Shown one piece after another: positions 53,048 through 61,833 of a stretch of 64,000 nt of DNA. A program made the translations under genes and the position numbers. Positions within the stretch are counted from its first letter, which is position 1; each line of letters starts with the position of its first letter. Under the pieces are notes generated by a model that saw only the letters and a list, made by a program, of their open reading frames with translations, was not told the DNA's origin and did no database searches. This stretch comes from Planctomyces sp. (GTDB taxonomy: Bacteria > Planctomycetota > Planctomycetia > Planctomycetales > Planctomycetaceae): assembly GCA_019636235.1 (NCBI GenBank), contig JAHBXW010000022.1:25068-89067 (forward strand), read 5' to 3'.

Positions 53048-54982
53048 GTGGCTCCCGAAAATGGCGGTTTCGGGTCGGCCCCACATTCCAACGCGCCGCA
53101 TGCGCGCCCGCAGCCTCACAGCGGGTCCGATTCGCTGGAAGGCATACTGACGGACATCGATCGTCTCGGCCGCTCGGCGGCGCGAGAAGACGAATTCCTG
53201 CAGGACGCATTGGCGGCGCTGCATCGCTGCGGCCGGTTCGCCGGGCTTCGAATCTGGTTGACAGCCGGCGGACAGGTGCGGGGCGCAGCCCGATATCCGG
53301 AGCACTTCGCCGATCCCGTTCCGGAGATGGCCGCCTTAGAGGCCCGCGCACGCCACAGCGGGTGCGATGCGGCGCCGCCGGCGACACGCGAGTCCGCGGC
53401 CGCGGCGACGACGCTGCTCGCTGGTTACGCGCTGGCGCCGACGGAAGGGCTGGTGATCGAAGCCCGCCTTCGCCCGGACGCCGCGATGGCCGCCGCGCGG
53501 GGCGGACTCGAGGCCGTGGCGGAAGTCCTGGGGCTGGTCGTCGTGCGCTGCCGGTACGGTCAGCTCCGCGACCAGGGCGCAACGGAGCGCCATTTCAGCG
53601 ATCGCCTCCGCTCGCTCTACACCGCCTCAAGTTTTCCCGAAGCGGCGACGCGCGCCGCCGCCGCGCTGCAGGAAGAACTGGGCTACGATCGCGCCTGGAT
53701 CTGCCTTCCCAGGGGGCGCGACTGCCGCGTGCTGGCCTCGTCGGCGACAGCGGATCTGCCCCGCCGACGCATCCTGACCCGCCGCGTCGAACAGGCCGCC
53801 GTCGCCGCGCTGCGCAGCGGGCGCGATCTGCAATGGCGGAGCGGCGAGTCCGCAGGACCGCACGACGATCGGTTCGCGTCGCTCGCGGACGAAGCGGGCG
53901 CGCGACGTCTGCGCGTCATGCCGTTGCGCGCGGAACCTTCCGCGAAGTCCCCCGTCGCGATCGCCGTCCTGGAGGGCTTCACCGCCGAAGCCCGGCCGGA
54001 CGAACAGGAGCAGGCCGAACGTCTCGCGCCGCACGCGGCCGGGGCGCTGGATCAGGCGGCCCGGCTGCGTATGGCAGGGCTGGCTGGCGTGTGGCGCCGC
54101 CAGTGGGAGTCCTGGCGCTGGGCGAAGCTGGCCGTGCTTGGCGCCGTTGCGACCGTCGCCGCTGTCTGGCTGGCCGGAACAGCTGACTTCGAAATCGAAG
54201 CCGAGGGCCGGCTGTTTCCCGTCGCCCGGCGCAGCGTCTTCGCTCCCGCCGATGGGGTCGTCACGCAGCTGGACGTCCAGCACGAACAAACCGTCGACGC
54301 CGGGCAGCCGTTGCTCACGCTCCGCGATCCGCGGCTGGACCTCGACGAGGAGCGGCTCAGCGGTCAACTCGAAGAGCTCCGCTCGCGACTCACATCGCTG
54401 CAGGTGTTGAGAACGCAGGGCATCCGGCCGGGGTCGTCATCGGCCGTCGACCAGTCCGCGCAGGAAGAACAGTTGACCATCGCGATCCAGGGCGCCGAGC
54501 GACAGCTCGCCCTTGTCCGCCAGCAGCAGTCGCATCTCACGGCGCTCAGCCCGATCGCGGGAGTCGTTGATCGCTGGGACCTCAAGGAAACGGTCACAGC
54601 GCGCCCCGTGTCGCGGGGCCAGCATCTGCTGGACGTGCTGGACGTCAGCGGCGACTGGGAGCTGGAGCTGCGGATTCCGGACCGCCTGGCAGGGCACGTG
54701 CTGGAGGCCCGGGACGGGGGCACGCCGCTGGCTGTTCGGTATGTGCTCCGCACCGACTCGACGCACGAGCACCAGACGGAGCTGTCCGAACTGGGGCAGC
54801 GGACGGAACTGGATGAGCGGGGCCAGCTGATCGTCCGCGGCCGCGCGCCGCTGGCGGATCCTCCCGTCGCGCGGCGTCCGGGAGCCAGCGTCATCGCACA
54901 CATCCATTGCGGGCGGCGGACGCGGGCTTACGCCTGGTTCCATGAACTCTGGGACGCCGTCCAGCGACGCTGGCTGCTGTGA
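53048..54982 (+). CDS. GAF domain membrane protein with a C-terminal HlyD-type adaptor
   Basis: 644 residues. N-terminal cytosolic part: a region to about 175, then a GAF-like domain (185-340, SLYTASSFPEAATRAAAALQ, DRAWICLPRGRDCRVLASSA, RRLRVMPLRAE). One membrane span (358-378, AKLAVLGAVATVAAVWLAGT) leads to a periplasmic HlyD-like part: VFAPADGVVTQLDVQHEQTV, a coiled-coil hairpin, LSPIAGVVDRWDLKETV and DWELELRIPDRLAG. GAF domains sense small molecules; coupling one to an export adaptor would let cytosolic signals control the pump. GTG 53048 has GAGG 6 nt upstream. TAGAAT at 52979-52984 may be a -10 box. Partner of the divergent TolC/HlyD/M50 genes by position. Confidence 0.83.
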   Translation: MAPENGGFGSAPHSNAPHARPQPHSGSDSLEGILTDIDRLGRSAAREDEFLQDALAALHRCGRFAGLRIWLTAGGQVRGAARYPEHFADPVPEMAALEARARHSGCDAAPPATRESAAAATTLLAGYALAPTEGLVIEARLRPDAAMAAARGGLEAVAEVLGLVVVRCRYGQLRDQGATERHFSDRLRSLYTASSFPEAATRAAAALQEELGYDRAWICLPRGRDCRVLASSATADLPRRRILTRRVEQAAVAALRSGRDLQWRSGESAGPHDDRFASLADEAGARRLRVMPLRAEPSAKSPVAIAVLEGFTAEARPDEQEQAERLAPHAAGALDQAARLRMAGLAGVWRRQWESWRWAKLAVLGAVATVAAVWLAGTADFEIEAEGRLFPVARRSVFAPADGVVTQLDVQHEQTVDAGQPLLTLRDPRLDLDEERLSGQLEELRSRLTSLQVLRTQGIRPGSSSAVDQSAQEEQLTIAIQGAERQLALVRQQQSHLTALSPIAGVVDRWDLKETVTARPVSRGQHLLDVLDVSGDWELELRIPDRLAGHVLEARDGGTPLAVRYVLRTDSTHEHQTELSELGQRTELDERGQLIVRGRAPLADPPVARRPGASVIAHIHCGRRTRAYAWFHELWDAVQRRWLL

Positions 54983-55030
54983 ATCCAGGACAGAGCCCGG
55001 AGCATCTGGGGCCGCTGCCGGGCAAGGCGG

Positions 55031-55888
55031 TTACGCGCGGCGAATCAGCTCGCGCTTGCGGAGCATGCGCTGCCGGCCGGAAACGCGCTCCACCAGAAAC
55101 CGCGCGTGCCGCGCCTCGTTCAGCCAGCCGTCGCTCGAGGGCGGGTTCGCCTCGCGGACGATGAACGCGGCGACCGTCTTATGCCCGCCGAGAACCAGTG
55201 CGTGCCGATACAGCGACCAGACCTCATCGGGAATCGGCTGCGACCGGCTGCAGACGTGCCGCCGCGTTCGCGCGTCGAATCGTCCCCCCGACAGCAGCAT
55301 CTGCACGCGGGAAGCGCTCGGCATCACCTCCGCGATGAAGTCGTACGGATCGAAGCCGATGTTCCGGGAGTTCGCGAACACGGCCGCGACATCCAGCATC
55401 CAGCCGCAGCCCGTGCGCTGCAGGATGCTGCTGAGGAAGTCGGCTTCGGGCAGCGGGCCGGGCGCGCCGTCGGGCGCGGGAAGATTGGCCAGGAACAGAC
55501 GGCGGGCGCCGAGCAGCCGCTGGATCGAGTCGATGTTGCGGCAGGTCCGCTCCAGCGAGGCCTCGGTGAGCGCGGGCGGCAGCACCCCGGCCTGGCAGCG
55601 CAGATCGCCCCCGGGCACGCCCAACGGGGCGCTGAGAAACTGTGCGTCGTTGGCCGCGGCAAATGCCTCGATCGCGGCGATGAGTTGTCGCGTGCAGGCT
55701 TCCGGCGAAGCCAGCGCGAGTTCCGTCGCGTGGACGCTGATCGCCCGGAGGCCGCAACCGCGAACGTAGTTCTCGATGTGGAACGCGCGTTCGGCAGCCG
55801 CAAAGCGGATTTGGACGGCGTCAATTGACGCGTCGTCCAGCAAGGCCCGGTTCTCGTCGCAGCAGGTGAATCCGATGGCAGGCAGCAT
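55031..55888 (-). CDS. DUF692/MNIO-family homologue with lost metal ligands
   Basis: 285 residues with a TIM-barrel MNIO (DUF692) layout. The clearest family block is GCGWMLDVAAVFANSRNIGF followed by DPYDFIAEVMPSASRVQM, and PIPDEVWSLYRHALVL. Active MNIO enzymes, which make RiPP modifications with two or three irons, carry ENxS, LDxNN and HxAGH ligand motifs. Here these read ANLP, LDVAAV and LLSGG, and the SEH region reads LSAP, so most ligands are absent. It is therefore probably a catalytically dead paralogue or has a changed role. ATG 55888 gives the right N-terminus. It faces the GAF-HlyD gene, 48 bp apart. Confidence 0.72.
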   Translation of the reverse strand: MLPAIGFTCCDENRALLDDASIDAVQIRFAAAERAFHIENYVRGCGLRAISVHATELALASPEACTRQLIAAIEAFAAANDAQFLSAPLGVPGGDLRCQAGVLPPALTEASLERTCRNIDSIQRLLGARRLFLANLPAPDGAPGPLPEADFLSSILQRTGCGWMLDVAAVFANSRNIGFDPYDFIAEVMPSASRVQMLLSGGRFDARTRRHVCSRSQPIPDEVWSLYRHALVLGGHKTVAAFIVREANPPSSDGWLNEARHARFLVERVSGRQRMLRKRELIRRA

Positions 55889-56492
55889 GACATCGCTCAC
55901 AGGGGCCTGGGGGACCGGGCGACCAGAGACGCGGAGCGGGGGATTCTTCAGCGACCGGGTCAGCGGTCTGACGCCGTTGCGGGCTGACTGAACGGGACAG
56001 TGCCGCTGGGGCGCGCTGATGGAGCGTGGCGGTCTCCGAATCCTGCTCCGCGTCTCGGGGCGTCCGGTGGGACGTTCGGGCCAGGAGCCCGGCGGTCGTG
56101 CGATGTCCTCGGCGGCGTCCCGGGGGGTCGCTGCCACATCGTCGGTTTCCGCCGGGCTCTCCCTGACCTGTGGGCCCCCGCCCGGTAAGGGGCGGAAGGC
56201 CCTTGACTTGTGTCGGTCGCAAATCGCTGCGCCATCGCAATCCGCGACCGACTATGTCCACACGCCAGTGCGTGATTGAGGGGAGTGCCCGACCTCGCGG
56301 CCGGGCGTTCAGCAGAAAACGCAAGCGCTGCGCCAGCCCGTCGATGGATGCGGTGGATGCGAGGCAACCCCTTGCCTGCGCAGCACTTCGACATTCCGGA
56401 CCGGAGTCGCCCGTGCCCGCCGGGGTGTCGTCAACATCGCGACAGCGGCGGTCCAACTGATGACTGCGGCCGGTTTGTCCCGTCAACCCGCG
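55889..56492. other. 604-bp gene-free stretch with several hairpins
   Basis: No plausible coding frame on either strand. Between 56172 and 56377 there are several stem-loops (listed in the next entry and under findings). I could not match this to a known RNA family by eye, nor see a tRNA. Confidence 0.6.
56172..56377. ncRNA. Candidate structured RNA (chain of hairpins)
   Basis: Stems in order: 56172-56202 (GGGCC-CCGCCC with GGGCGG-GGCCC), 56212-56252 (GTCGGTCGC with GCGACCGAC, 9 bp perfect, 23-nt loop), 56261-56274 (CACGC-CAGT-GCGTG), 56287-56306 (GCCCG with CGGGC) and 56362-56377 (AGGCAA-CCCC-TTGCCT). Strand and ends are unknown. A TTGACT at 56203-56208 lies between stems. The RNA call is an inference from stem density only. 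Confidence 0.3.
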
Positions 56493-56957
56493 TCAGGGCA
56501 GCAGCGCCTGAATCTCGGTCAGATACTTCCGGGGGTTGCCGCGGAAGAACATGCCAGGCCCTTTGAGATACACCTCGCGCGTCGGTAGCTCGGGCTGCAC
56601 CCCCAGCGTCTGCAGATGCTGGAACAGCCGGCCATACGACCGTCCGATCTCCTCGTACGGCCCCCGGTGCAGCAGCGACAGGCAACGTCCGCCCGGCAGC
56701 TCGCGAACGTCGACTCCCTCCGCCGCCCGGGCCTCGCGAAGTGGCAGGCAGGCCTCGAAGTCCGCATCGTCTTCGCGGAACTCCCGGTCGTAAATCAGCA
56801 GCAACGGCGGACCGCTGATCAGTCGGCCGAACTGTCGACCCAGCTTGCCGAATGCGACGCCGCAGTCGCGGTATCGGCCACGCATCCGAATGCCGGCGAC
56901 AAGCAGCGGCTCGAGACGTTTTTCCTCGACCTGCGGTTCCGCGTCGTTCGTGCCCAT
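56493..56957 (-). CDS. GyrI-like small-molecule-binding domain protein
   Basis: 154 residues of the GyrI/AraC effector-binding fold: LEPLLVAGIRMRGRYRDCGV at the start, LGRQFGRLISGPPLLLIYDR, FEACLPLREA, then LPGGRCLSLLHRGPYEEIGR and VYLKGPGMFFRGNPRKYLTE at the end, all typical. The fold binds hydrophobic ligands or inhibits gyrase (SbmC) and also occurs as the effector part of MerR/AraC regulators; no DNA-binding domain is present here. GAGG lies upstream of the ATG at 56957. The role cannot be assigned. Confidence 0.87.
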   Translation of the reverse strand: MGTNDAEPQVEEKRLEPLLVAGIRMRGRYRDCGVAFGKLGRQFGRLISGPPLLLIYDREFREDDADFEACLPLREARAAEGVDVRELPGGRCLSLLHRGPYEEIGRSYGRLFQHLQTLGVQPELPTREVYLKGPGMFFRGNPRKYLTEIQALLP

Positions 56958-57174
56958 GGCTGACCTCTGGGGCCCTCGCCGGTCCGCCGCCTCGAGCGCA
57001 TCGCCGACAGCCGATCCGGAACGCCGTCAGTTTAGCCGACCGTCGAGCAATCCGCGTCCCCCCAGTCGACGCCGGCGTCGGCGAATCGCACATCGCCGGA
57101 ATTGCAAATGCGGAACAGCGGGCGATCCGCGACGCGCCACCCGAAACTAGATGCGCCCGCCAGCCCGCAGCCCC

Positions 57175-57840
57175 TCACGCGATTCGCCGCACATCTTCCG
57201 GCGACGAATCCGTCTCATGCCGCAACGGCAGCAGCACCGCATCGTGCGGCGTCGTATCCGACGCGCCCTGGTCGGCGGGAGGCCCGCACGCCGCTGCGGC
57301 CGCGGCCAATGCCGTCCAGCCCGCCAGCCGACGTTCCGCAAGCGCTTCCAGCCGCGCCAGCTCGTCAGCGATCCGGTCGACCAGCTCTGACGTCGAGGTC
57401 TCGCGGAGTCGACGAGCTTCATCGGCTTCCTGCTGCTGCAGGGCCGCCAGGGCCGCGACGTTTACCGGACCCGCGAGCGCCGCATCCGCGTCCGGCAGCG
57501 CCCCGAGATGCACGACCAGCCTCACCCCGGCCAGATCGATGATCGCGCCCTCGCTGAGAATGGCGTCCCGCACCGCCCAGCCATCCACCAGCAGCGGCGG
57601 CGCCGCCACGACGGCCTCGATTCGCAGTTCCGAACCGGTCGCCAGAATCACGCTGTGCAGAATCGGCACGCCCGGAGCCCCGAGCTGAAGATCACAATTG
57701 CTGCCGGCGCCGATCAGAAACCGGTCGCGGGCGAGCGGGCGTCGGGGAAACCGGGTGCGGCCCCGCTGGACTTCAATCCAGGCGGCCAGCGGCGTCCGAT
57801 CCGTGTCCGACGACTGCAGCGGTTCAGGCTCACACGACAT
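57175..57840 (-). CDS. FHA-domain-like protein
   Basis: 221 residues. Residues about 22-110 resemble a forkhead-associated domain: RRPLARDRFLIGAGSNCDLQ followed by LGAPGVPILHSVIL, then VDGWAVRDAILSEGAIIDLAG, with Gly, Ser and His spaced as in FHA folds that bind phosphothreonine. The second half is an Ala/Glu/Leu-rich helix (LRETSTSELVDRIADELARL) and a disordered tail. No membrane span. The partner kinase is not in the window. It precedes the uracil-DNA glycosylase gene in the genome order but is separated by about 195 bp. Confidence 0.75.
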   Translation of the reverse strand: MSCEPEPLQSSDTDRTPLAAWIEVQRGRTRFPRRPLARDRFLIGAGSNCDLQLGAPGVPILHSVILATGSELRIEAVVAAPPLLVDGWAVRDAILSEGAIIDLAGVRLVVHLGALPDADAALAGPVNVAALAALQQQEADEARRLRETSTSELVDRIADELARLEALAERRLAGWTALAAAAAACGPPADQGASDTTPHDAVLLPLRHETDSSPEDVRRIA

Positions 57841-58035
57841 GGCGACGTCCGTGACAAGTCGCGAGGCGGGCGACGGCAGAATCCGCCGCCTGGCGCCAGG
57901 AGTCCGGGAAACTTCAAGCGATTCTCCGGCGCATCCTCATTTCTCTGTCGGCGCGCCCCCGCCGCCCGCATCACTCAATCGATCCGCCCGGGCCGTTCGG
58001 CGCAGAACTCCCGACCGCGACCCATCCCATTCCGC

Positions 58036-58965
58036 TCATGCGCCCCCCATCCCCTGCGCTGACGGCGGCTTCAGACCCATCGTCTGCAGCAGCAACTGCA
58101 TGTCGTCCCAGACCGGCTTCTTCGCGCTCGGGTTCCGCAGCAAGTACGACGGGTGGTACGTGCACAACACCTGCGCCCGGCCATGCGTGAAGAACCGTTG
58201 CCGCAGCTTGCCGATCGCATCCGTCACGCCCAGCAGGTTCTGAGCCGCGCAGGAACCCCAGCACACGATGTAATCGGGGTCGACGATCCGGATCTGGCCG
58301 TCAAGATACTCGCGGCAGTTTCCGGCCTCGACGGGATGCGGAGTGCGGTTGCCCGGCGGTCGGCACCGCAGAATGTTGCAGATGTACAGCTCCTCGCGCT
58401 GCCAGCCGCACGCCGCGATGATCCGGTTCAGAAGCTGACCCGCGCGGCCGACGAACGGCTCTCCCTGGGCGTCCTCATCGGCGCCTGGCGCCTCGCCGAC
58501 GAACATCACCCGCGCCATCGGGTTGCCGACGCCGAACACCGTCTGCGTCCGGGTCGCGGCCAACTCCGAACAGCGCACGCAGGTCGCCACCCGATCCGCG
58601 AGCACGCACAGCGCCAGCGACCGCTCCTCCCGCGTCTGCAGGCCGCCCGCGAGGGGCGCGGACACGCGGGCCGACTTCGAGACATTCGCCATGTCGCTCA
58701 CATTCGGGGAGGAACTCGCGGACGGGCCGGACTCCGCGGGGACGCCCATCGAGGGCGGACGCATGCCCCCCGGTTCGCCGCTGAGGGCGGATGCCGGCGT
58801 TGTGGGGCGATCCTGCACCGGCGCGGACGTCGCCACGGCCGACGACTCTTCGGCCGGTGCGAACACCGCGCTCCCCGCCGGGGGCCGCGGCAGGTGCGTC
58901 ACCCCCGCCAGCCGCCAGACTTCCAGCGACTGCCGCACCGCGCGCCTGAGATCGGAATTCGACAT
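58036..58965 (-). CDS. Family 4 uracil-DNA glycosylase (4Fe-4S)
   Basis: 309 residues; removes uracil from DNA in base-excision repair. After a disordered N-terminal 90-100 residues, the fold begins with [20 protein letters not shown], carrying Cys for the cluster. Motif 1 is [20 protein letters not shown] with GRAGQLL, then [18 protein letters not shown] with two more Cys-rich positions, and the C-terminal [18 protein letters not shown]. These are UdgA/family-4 marks; the long Ser/Pro/Ala linker is unusual. ATG 58965 is chosen because upstream in-frame sequence lies in the hisC leader. Divergent from hisC. Confidence 0.9.
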   Translation of the reverse strand: MSNSDLRRAVRQSLEVWRLAGVTHLPRPPAGSAVFAPAEESSAVATSAPVQDRPTTPASALSGEPGGMRPPSMGVPAESGPSASSSPNVSDMANVSKSARVSAPLAGGLQTREERSLALCVLADRVATCVRCSELAATRTQTVFGVGNPMARVMFVGEAPGADEDAQGEPFVGRAGQLLNRIIAACGWQREELYICNILRCRPPGNRTPHPVEAGNCREYLDGQIRIVDPDYIVCWGSCAAQNLLGVTDAIGKLRQRFFTHGRAQVLCTYHPSYLLRNPSAKKPVWDDMQLLLQTMGLKPPSAQGMGGA

Positions 58966-59110
58966 TTCGGCAGGCTCTTCGAACCGGGGAACGGAGGCAG
59001 ATCGTAGGCCGCACAGCGAGGCGCGTCGACCGGCCGAACCCGGAGAACTTCTCCCCAACCAGGCGTGTCCCTCCCGCGACTTTCCCCCCCGATTCCGGTA
59101 CATCTCCCCC

Positions 59111-60193
59111 ATGAGCCTCTTTCGTCCCGCCATCGACCGCACCGACGCCTATCTCCCCGGCGAACAGCCGCAGGAAGCGGGCTGGGTCAAACTCAACACC
59201 AACGAGAACCCCTACCCGCCGTCCCCCCGGGCGCTCGAGGCGATTGCCGCCGCCAGCCAGCGGCTGCACGTCTATCCCGACCCGCTCGCGACAGGGTTCC
59301 GGCGCGCCGTCGCAGAACTGTTTCAGGTCGATCCGGACTGGATCCTGCCCGCCAACGGCAGCGACGAAAACCTGACGATGCTGATGCGGACGTTCATCGA
59401 ACCGGGGGACGTCGTCGACGCGCCGTATCCCAGCTACATCCTGTACGAGACGCTGGCCGGTCTGCAGGACGGCACGTTCCGCCGACTGCCGCTCAACGCC
59501 GACTGGTCCTGGAACCACGCGGCTGTTGGCGAGTCGATCGACGCCGCGAAGCTGGTCATCGTCCCCAATCCGAACTCCCCCTCCGGCAACCGCTGGGACG
59601 ACGGCGACTTGCTGCGACTGCTGCCGCCGCGGGGCGTGCTGGTCGTCGATGAAGCGTATGGGGATTTCTGCGACGTCCCGCACCGGATGGAGCTGCTGCG
59701 CGGGGAGGACGGCAAACGGATCATCGTCACTCGCACCCTAAGCAAGTCGTACAGCCTGGCCGGTCTGCGGCTGGGGTTCGCCGTCGCCCATCCGGACCTG
59801 ATCGCCGGGATGCGGAAGGTCAAGGACAGCTACAACTGCGACGCCCTGTCGCTGGCGGGGGGCGAAGCGGCCATTCGCGATCAGGCCTGGATGCTCGAAA
59901 ACCGCGGACGGATTCTCGCGACCCGGACCCGGATGACAGAGACGCTGCGGTCGATGGGGTTCGAGGCCCTCGACAGCCAGGCGAATTTCGTCTGGGCGAC
60001 GCGGGCCGCCGGCGATCATCGCGCCATCTACGACTTTTTAAAGTCGCGCAAGGTGCTCGTGCGGCTGATGCGGTTCCCCGACGCCCGGCCCGGATTGACA
60101 GGGGACGCCGCCGTTGTCGAGGGCCTGCGGATCACCGTCGGCACGGACGAACAGGTCGACCGGCTGCTGGCGGTCCTCGCGGAATACGCCTGA
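59111..60193 (+). CDS. hisC: Histidinol-phosphate aminotransferase
   Basis: 360 residues, PLP fold type I; converts imidazole acetol phosphate to histidinol phosphate. [20 protein letters not shown] at the N-terminus, [27 protein letters not shown] [11 protein letters not shown], the PLP-Lys in [17 protein letters not shown] and RITVGTDEQ at the end match HisC. ATG 59111 with the standard [11 protein letters not shown] start. No other histidine gene is nearby. A variant with activity on other aromatic amino acids cannot be excluded. Convergent with the RfbB-like gene, 40 bp away. Confidence 0.93.
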   Translation: MSLFRPAIDRTDAYLPGEQPQEAGWVKLNTNENPYPPSPRALEAIAAASQRLHVYPDPLATGFRRAVAELFQVDPDWILPANGSDENLTMLMRTFIEPGDVVDAPYPSYILYETLAGLQDGTFRRLPLNADWSWNHAAVGESIDAAKLVIVPNPNSPSGNRWDDGDLLRLLPPRGVLVVDEAYGDFCDVPHRMELLRGEDGKRIIVTRTLSKSYSLAGLRLGFAVAHPDLIAGMRKVKDSYNCDALSLAGGEAAIRDQAWMLENRGRILATRTRMTETLRSMGFEALDSQANFVWATRAAGDHRAIYDFLKSRKVLVRLMRFPDARPGLTGDAAVVEGLRITVGTDEQVDRLLAVLAEYA

Positions 60194-60233
60194 CGGCCCG
60201 GGCCGTGAGTGGCTCGGACGTCGCGGCGGGCGC

Positions 60234-61256
60234 TCAGGACTTCAGCCGCGTCCCGTATTGACGCTCGTAGTACTTCGAGTATTCGCCCGACTGCACGCGA
60301 GCCACCCAGTCCGCGTGTTCGCGGTACCAGTCGATCGTCTGCGACAGCCCCTCCGCGAACGCGACCCGCGGCGCCCAGCTGAGTTCCCGCTCGGCCTTCG
60401 TGCAGTCGATCGCGTATCGCATGTCGTGGCCCGGCCGATCCGCGACATGCCGGATCAGCGACTCCGGCTTGCCGAGCAGCCGCAGGAGCTCTCGCGTCAG
60501 ATCGATGTTCGCGATCTCGCAGCGTCCGCCGAAATTGTAGATCTCTCCCGGACGCCCCCGGCGGAGCGCCGCGAGTATTCCCCGGCAGTGGTCGCTCACA
60601 TGAATCCAGTCCCGGACGTTCCGCCCCTGCCCGTACACCGGCAGCGACTTGTCCGCCAGCGCGTTGGCGATGAACAGCGGAATGATCTTTTCCGGAAACT
60701 GGTAGGGCCCGTAATTGTTCGAACAGCGCGTGATGATGCCCGGAAAGTCGAACGTGTGGCAGTACGCCCGAACCAGCAGATCCCCTCCCGCCTTGGACGC
60801 GGAGTAGGGACTGTTCGGCGACAGCGGCGTCTCCTCCGTGAACAGCCCCGTCTCGCCCAGGCTGCCGTAAACCTCGTCCGTCGATACCTGCACAAAGCGA
60901 TCGACGCCGCGCCGGCGGCAGGCGTCCAGCAGCACCTGCGTCCCGACGACGTTCGTGCGAACAAACGGATCGGAATCGAGGATGCTGCGATCGACGTGGC
61001 TTTCCGCCGCGAAATTCACCACGGCATCGACCGGAGTTTCTGCGAGCAGCGATTCGACCAGCGCGCGATCGCCGATATCCCCCCGCGTGAACGACAGCCG
61101 GTCGCTCGTCTGGATGTCCGCGAGGTTTTCGAGGTTCCCGGCGTAGGTCAGGGCGTCGAGATTCAAGACTCGTGTCGCCGGCTCCTCCGCCAGCAGCAGG
61201 CGGATGAAGTTCGAACCGATGAAGCCGCAGCCTCCCGTCACCAGCACCGTCGTCAT
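60234..61256 (-). CDS. rfbB: dTDP-glucose 4,6-dehydratase
   Basis: 340 residues, extended short-chain dehydrogenase; makes dTDP-4-keto-6-deoxyglucose for rhamnose and other deoxysugars. NAD site VTGGCGFIGSNFIRLLL, VNFAAESHVDRSI, VQVSTDEVYGSL, YxxxK in PYSASKAGGDLL, and ITRCSNNYGPYQFPEKIIPL are family marks. The start ATG 61256 overlaps the stop of the Nudix gene by 4 bp (61253-61256), so the two are coupled. No rfbA, rfbC or rfbD is nearby, so the rest of the pathway is encoded elsewhere. Confidence 0.94.
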   Translation of the reverse strand: MTTVLVTGGCGFIGSNFIRLLLAEEPATRVLNLDALTYAGNLENLADIQTSDRLSFTRGDIGDRALVESLLAETPVDAVVNFAAESHVDRSILDSDPFVRTNVVGTQVLLDACRRRGVDRFVQVSTDEVYGSLGETGLFTEETPLSPNSPYSASKAGGDLLVRAYCHTFDFPGIITRCSNNYGPYQFPEKIIPLFIANALADKSLPVYGQGRNVRDWIHVSDHCRGILAALRRGRPGEIYNFGGRCEIANIDLTRELLRLLGKPESLIRHVADRPGHDMRYAIDCTKAERELSWAPRVAFAEGLSQTIDWYREHADWVARVQSGEYSKYYERQYGTRLKS

Positions 61257-61780
61257 GGCCTGCTCCGTCCCGGACGGCCGGGGTTTGCGAAATACCACTC
61301 CAGCAGGACGCGCAGCGGCGACGAGAAATCGTCGCGGTCGTCCGCCAGCCGCTGTCGGGCCGTCTCCAGCGACACGTATTCCAGCGAATGAATCTCGACC
61401 GGATCGGGGGTCGGCGACTCGTCCGTTACCAGCTCGTACAGCACCGTGTGCTCGAACGCGGTGGCCGGCGTCGCGGGCAGTTTGACCGCGAACTGCAGCT
61501 CGCCCGTCAGCCCGATTTCTTCCGCCAGCTCCCGCACCGCGGCGGCCGCGTAATCCTCTCCCGCCCCCAGGTGACCCGAAGCGGACGACGTCAGCTTCAG
61601 CGGCGATTCGTCCTTCGTCGCCGACCGGCGCTGCAGCAGCAGTTCGCCCCGCGAGTTGAACACGAAGATGTGCACGGCCCGGTGCAGCCACGCGTTGGCG
61701 TGAACGACCGACCGCGGCGCCGTCCCGATGACCCGGTCGTCCTCGTCGCAGATGTCGAACTGTTCTTCGGCGGATGTCAT
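61253..61780 (-). CDS. Nudix hydrolase (IPP isomerase/YfcD-like)
   Basis: 175 residues. The Nudix box is GHLGAGEDYAAAAVRELAEE followed by IGL, with all conserved Gly, Glu and Arg. DICDEDDRVIGTAPRSVVHA and WLHRAVHIFVFNSRGELLLQ with RRSATKDESP resemble the isopentenyl-diphosphate isomerase/YfcD subgroup. It should hydrolyse a nucleoside-diphosphate-linked or similar substrate. ATG 61780 is chosen because it is the first with this N-terminus. It comes 54 bp after ftsH on the same strand and overlaps rfbB, so it may be read through from the ftsH promoter. Confidence 0.87.
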   Translation of the reverse strand: MTSAEEQFDICDEDDRVIGTAPRSVVHANAWLHRAVHIFVFNSRGELLLQRRSATKDESPLKLTSSASGHLGAGEDYAAAAVRELAEEIGLTGELQFAVKLPATPATAFEHTVLYELVTDESPTPDPVEIHSLEYVSLETARQRLADDRDDFSSPLRVLLEWYFANPGRPGRSRP

Positions 61781-61833
61781 GCGGCGACGGTATCGCTTCC
61801 GCCGGGCCGTTGCATCCCCAGCCGACTGCGGCG

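Noticed and set aside
56161..56260. Possible signal recognition particle, RNase P or tmRNA gene
   Set aside because: I looked for the conserved cores by eye and did not find them.
55821..56486. Minus-strand frame across the hairpin-rich spacer
   Set aside because: Arg/Pro/Gly-rich, no domain and overlaps the MNIO homologue in another frame.
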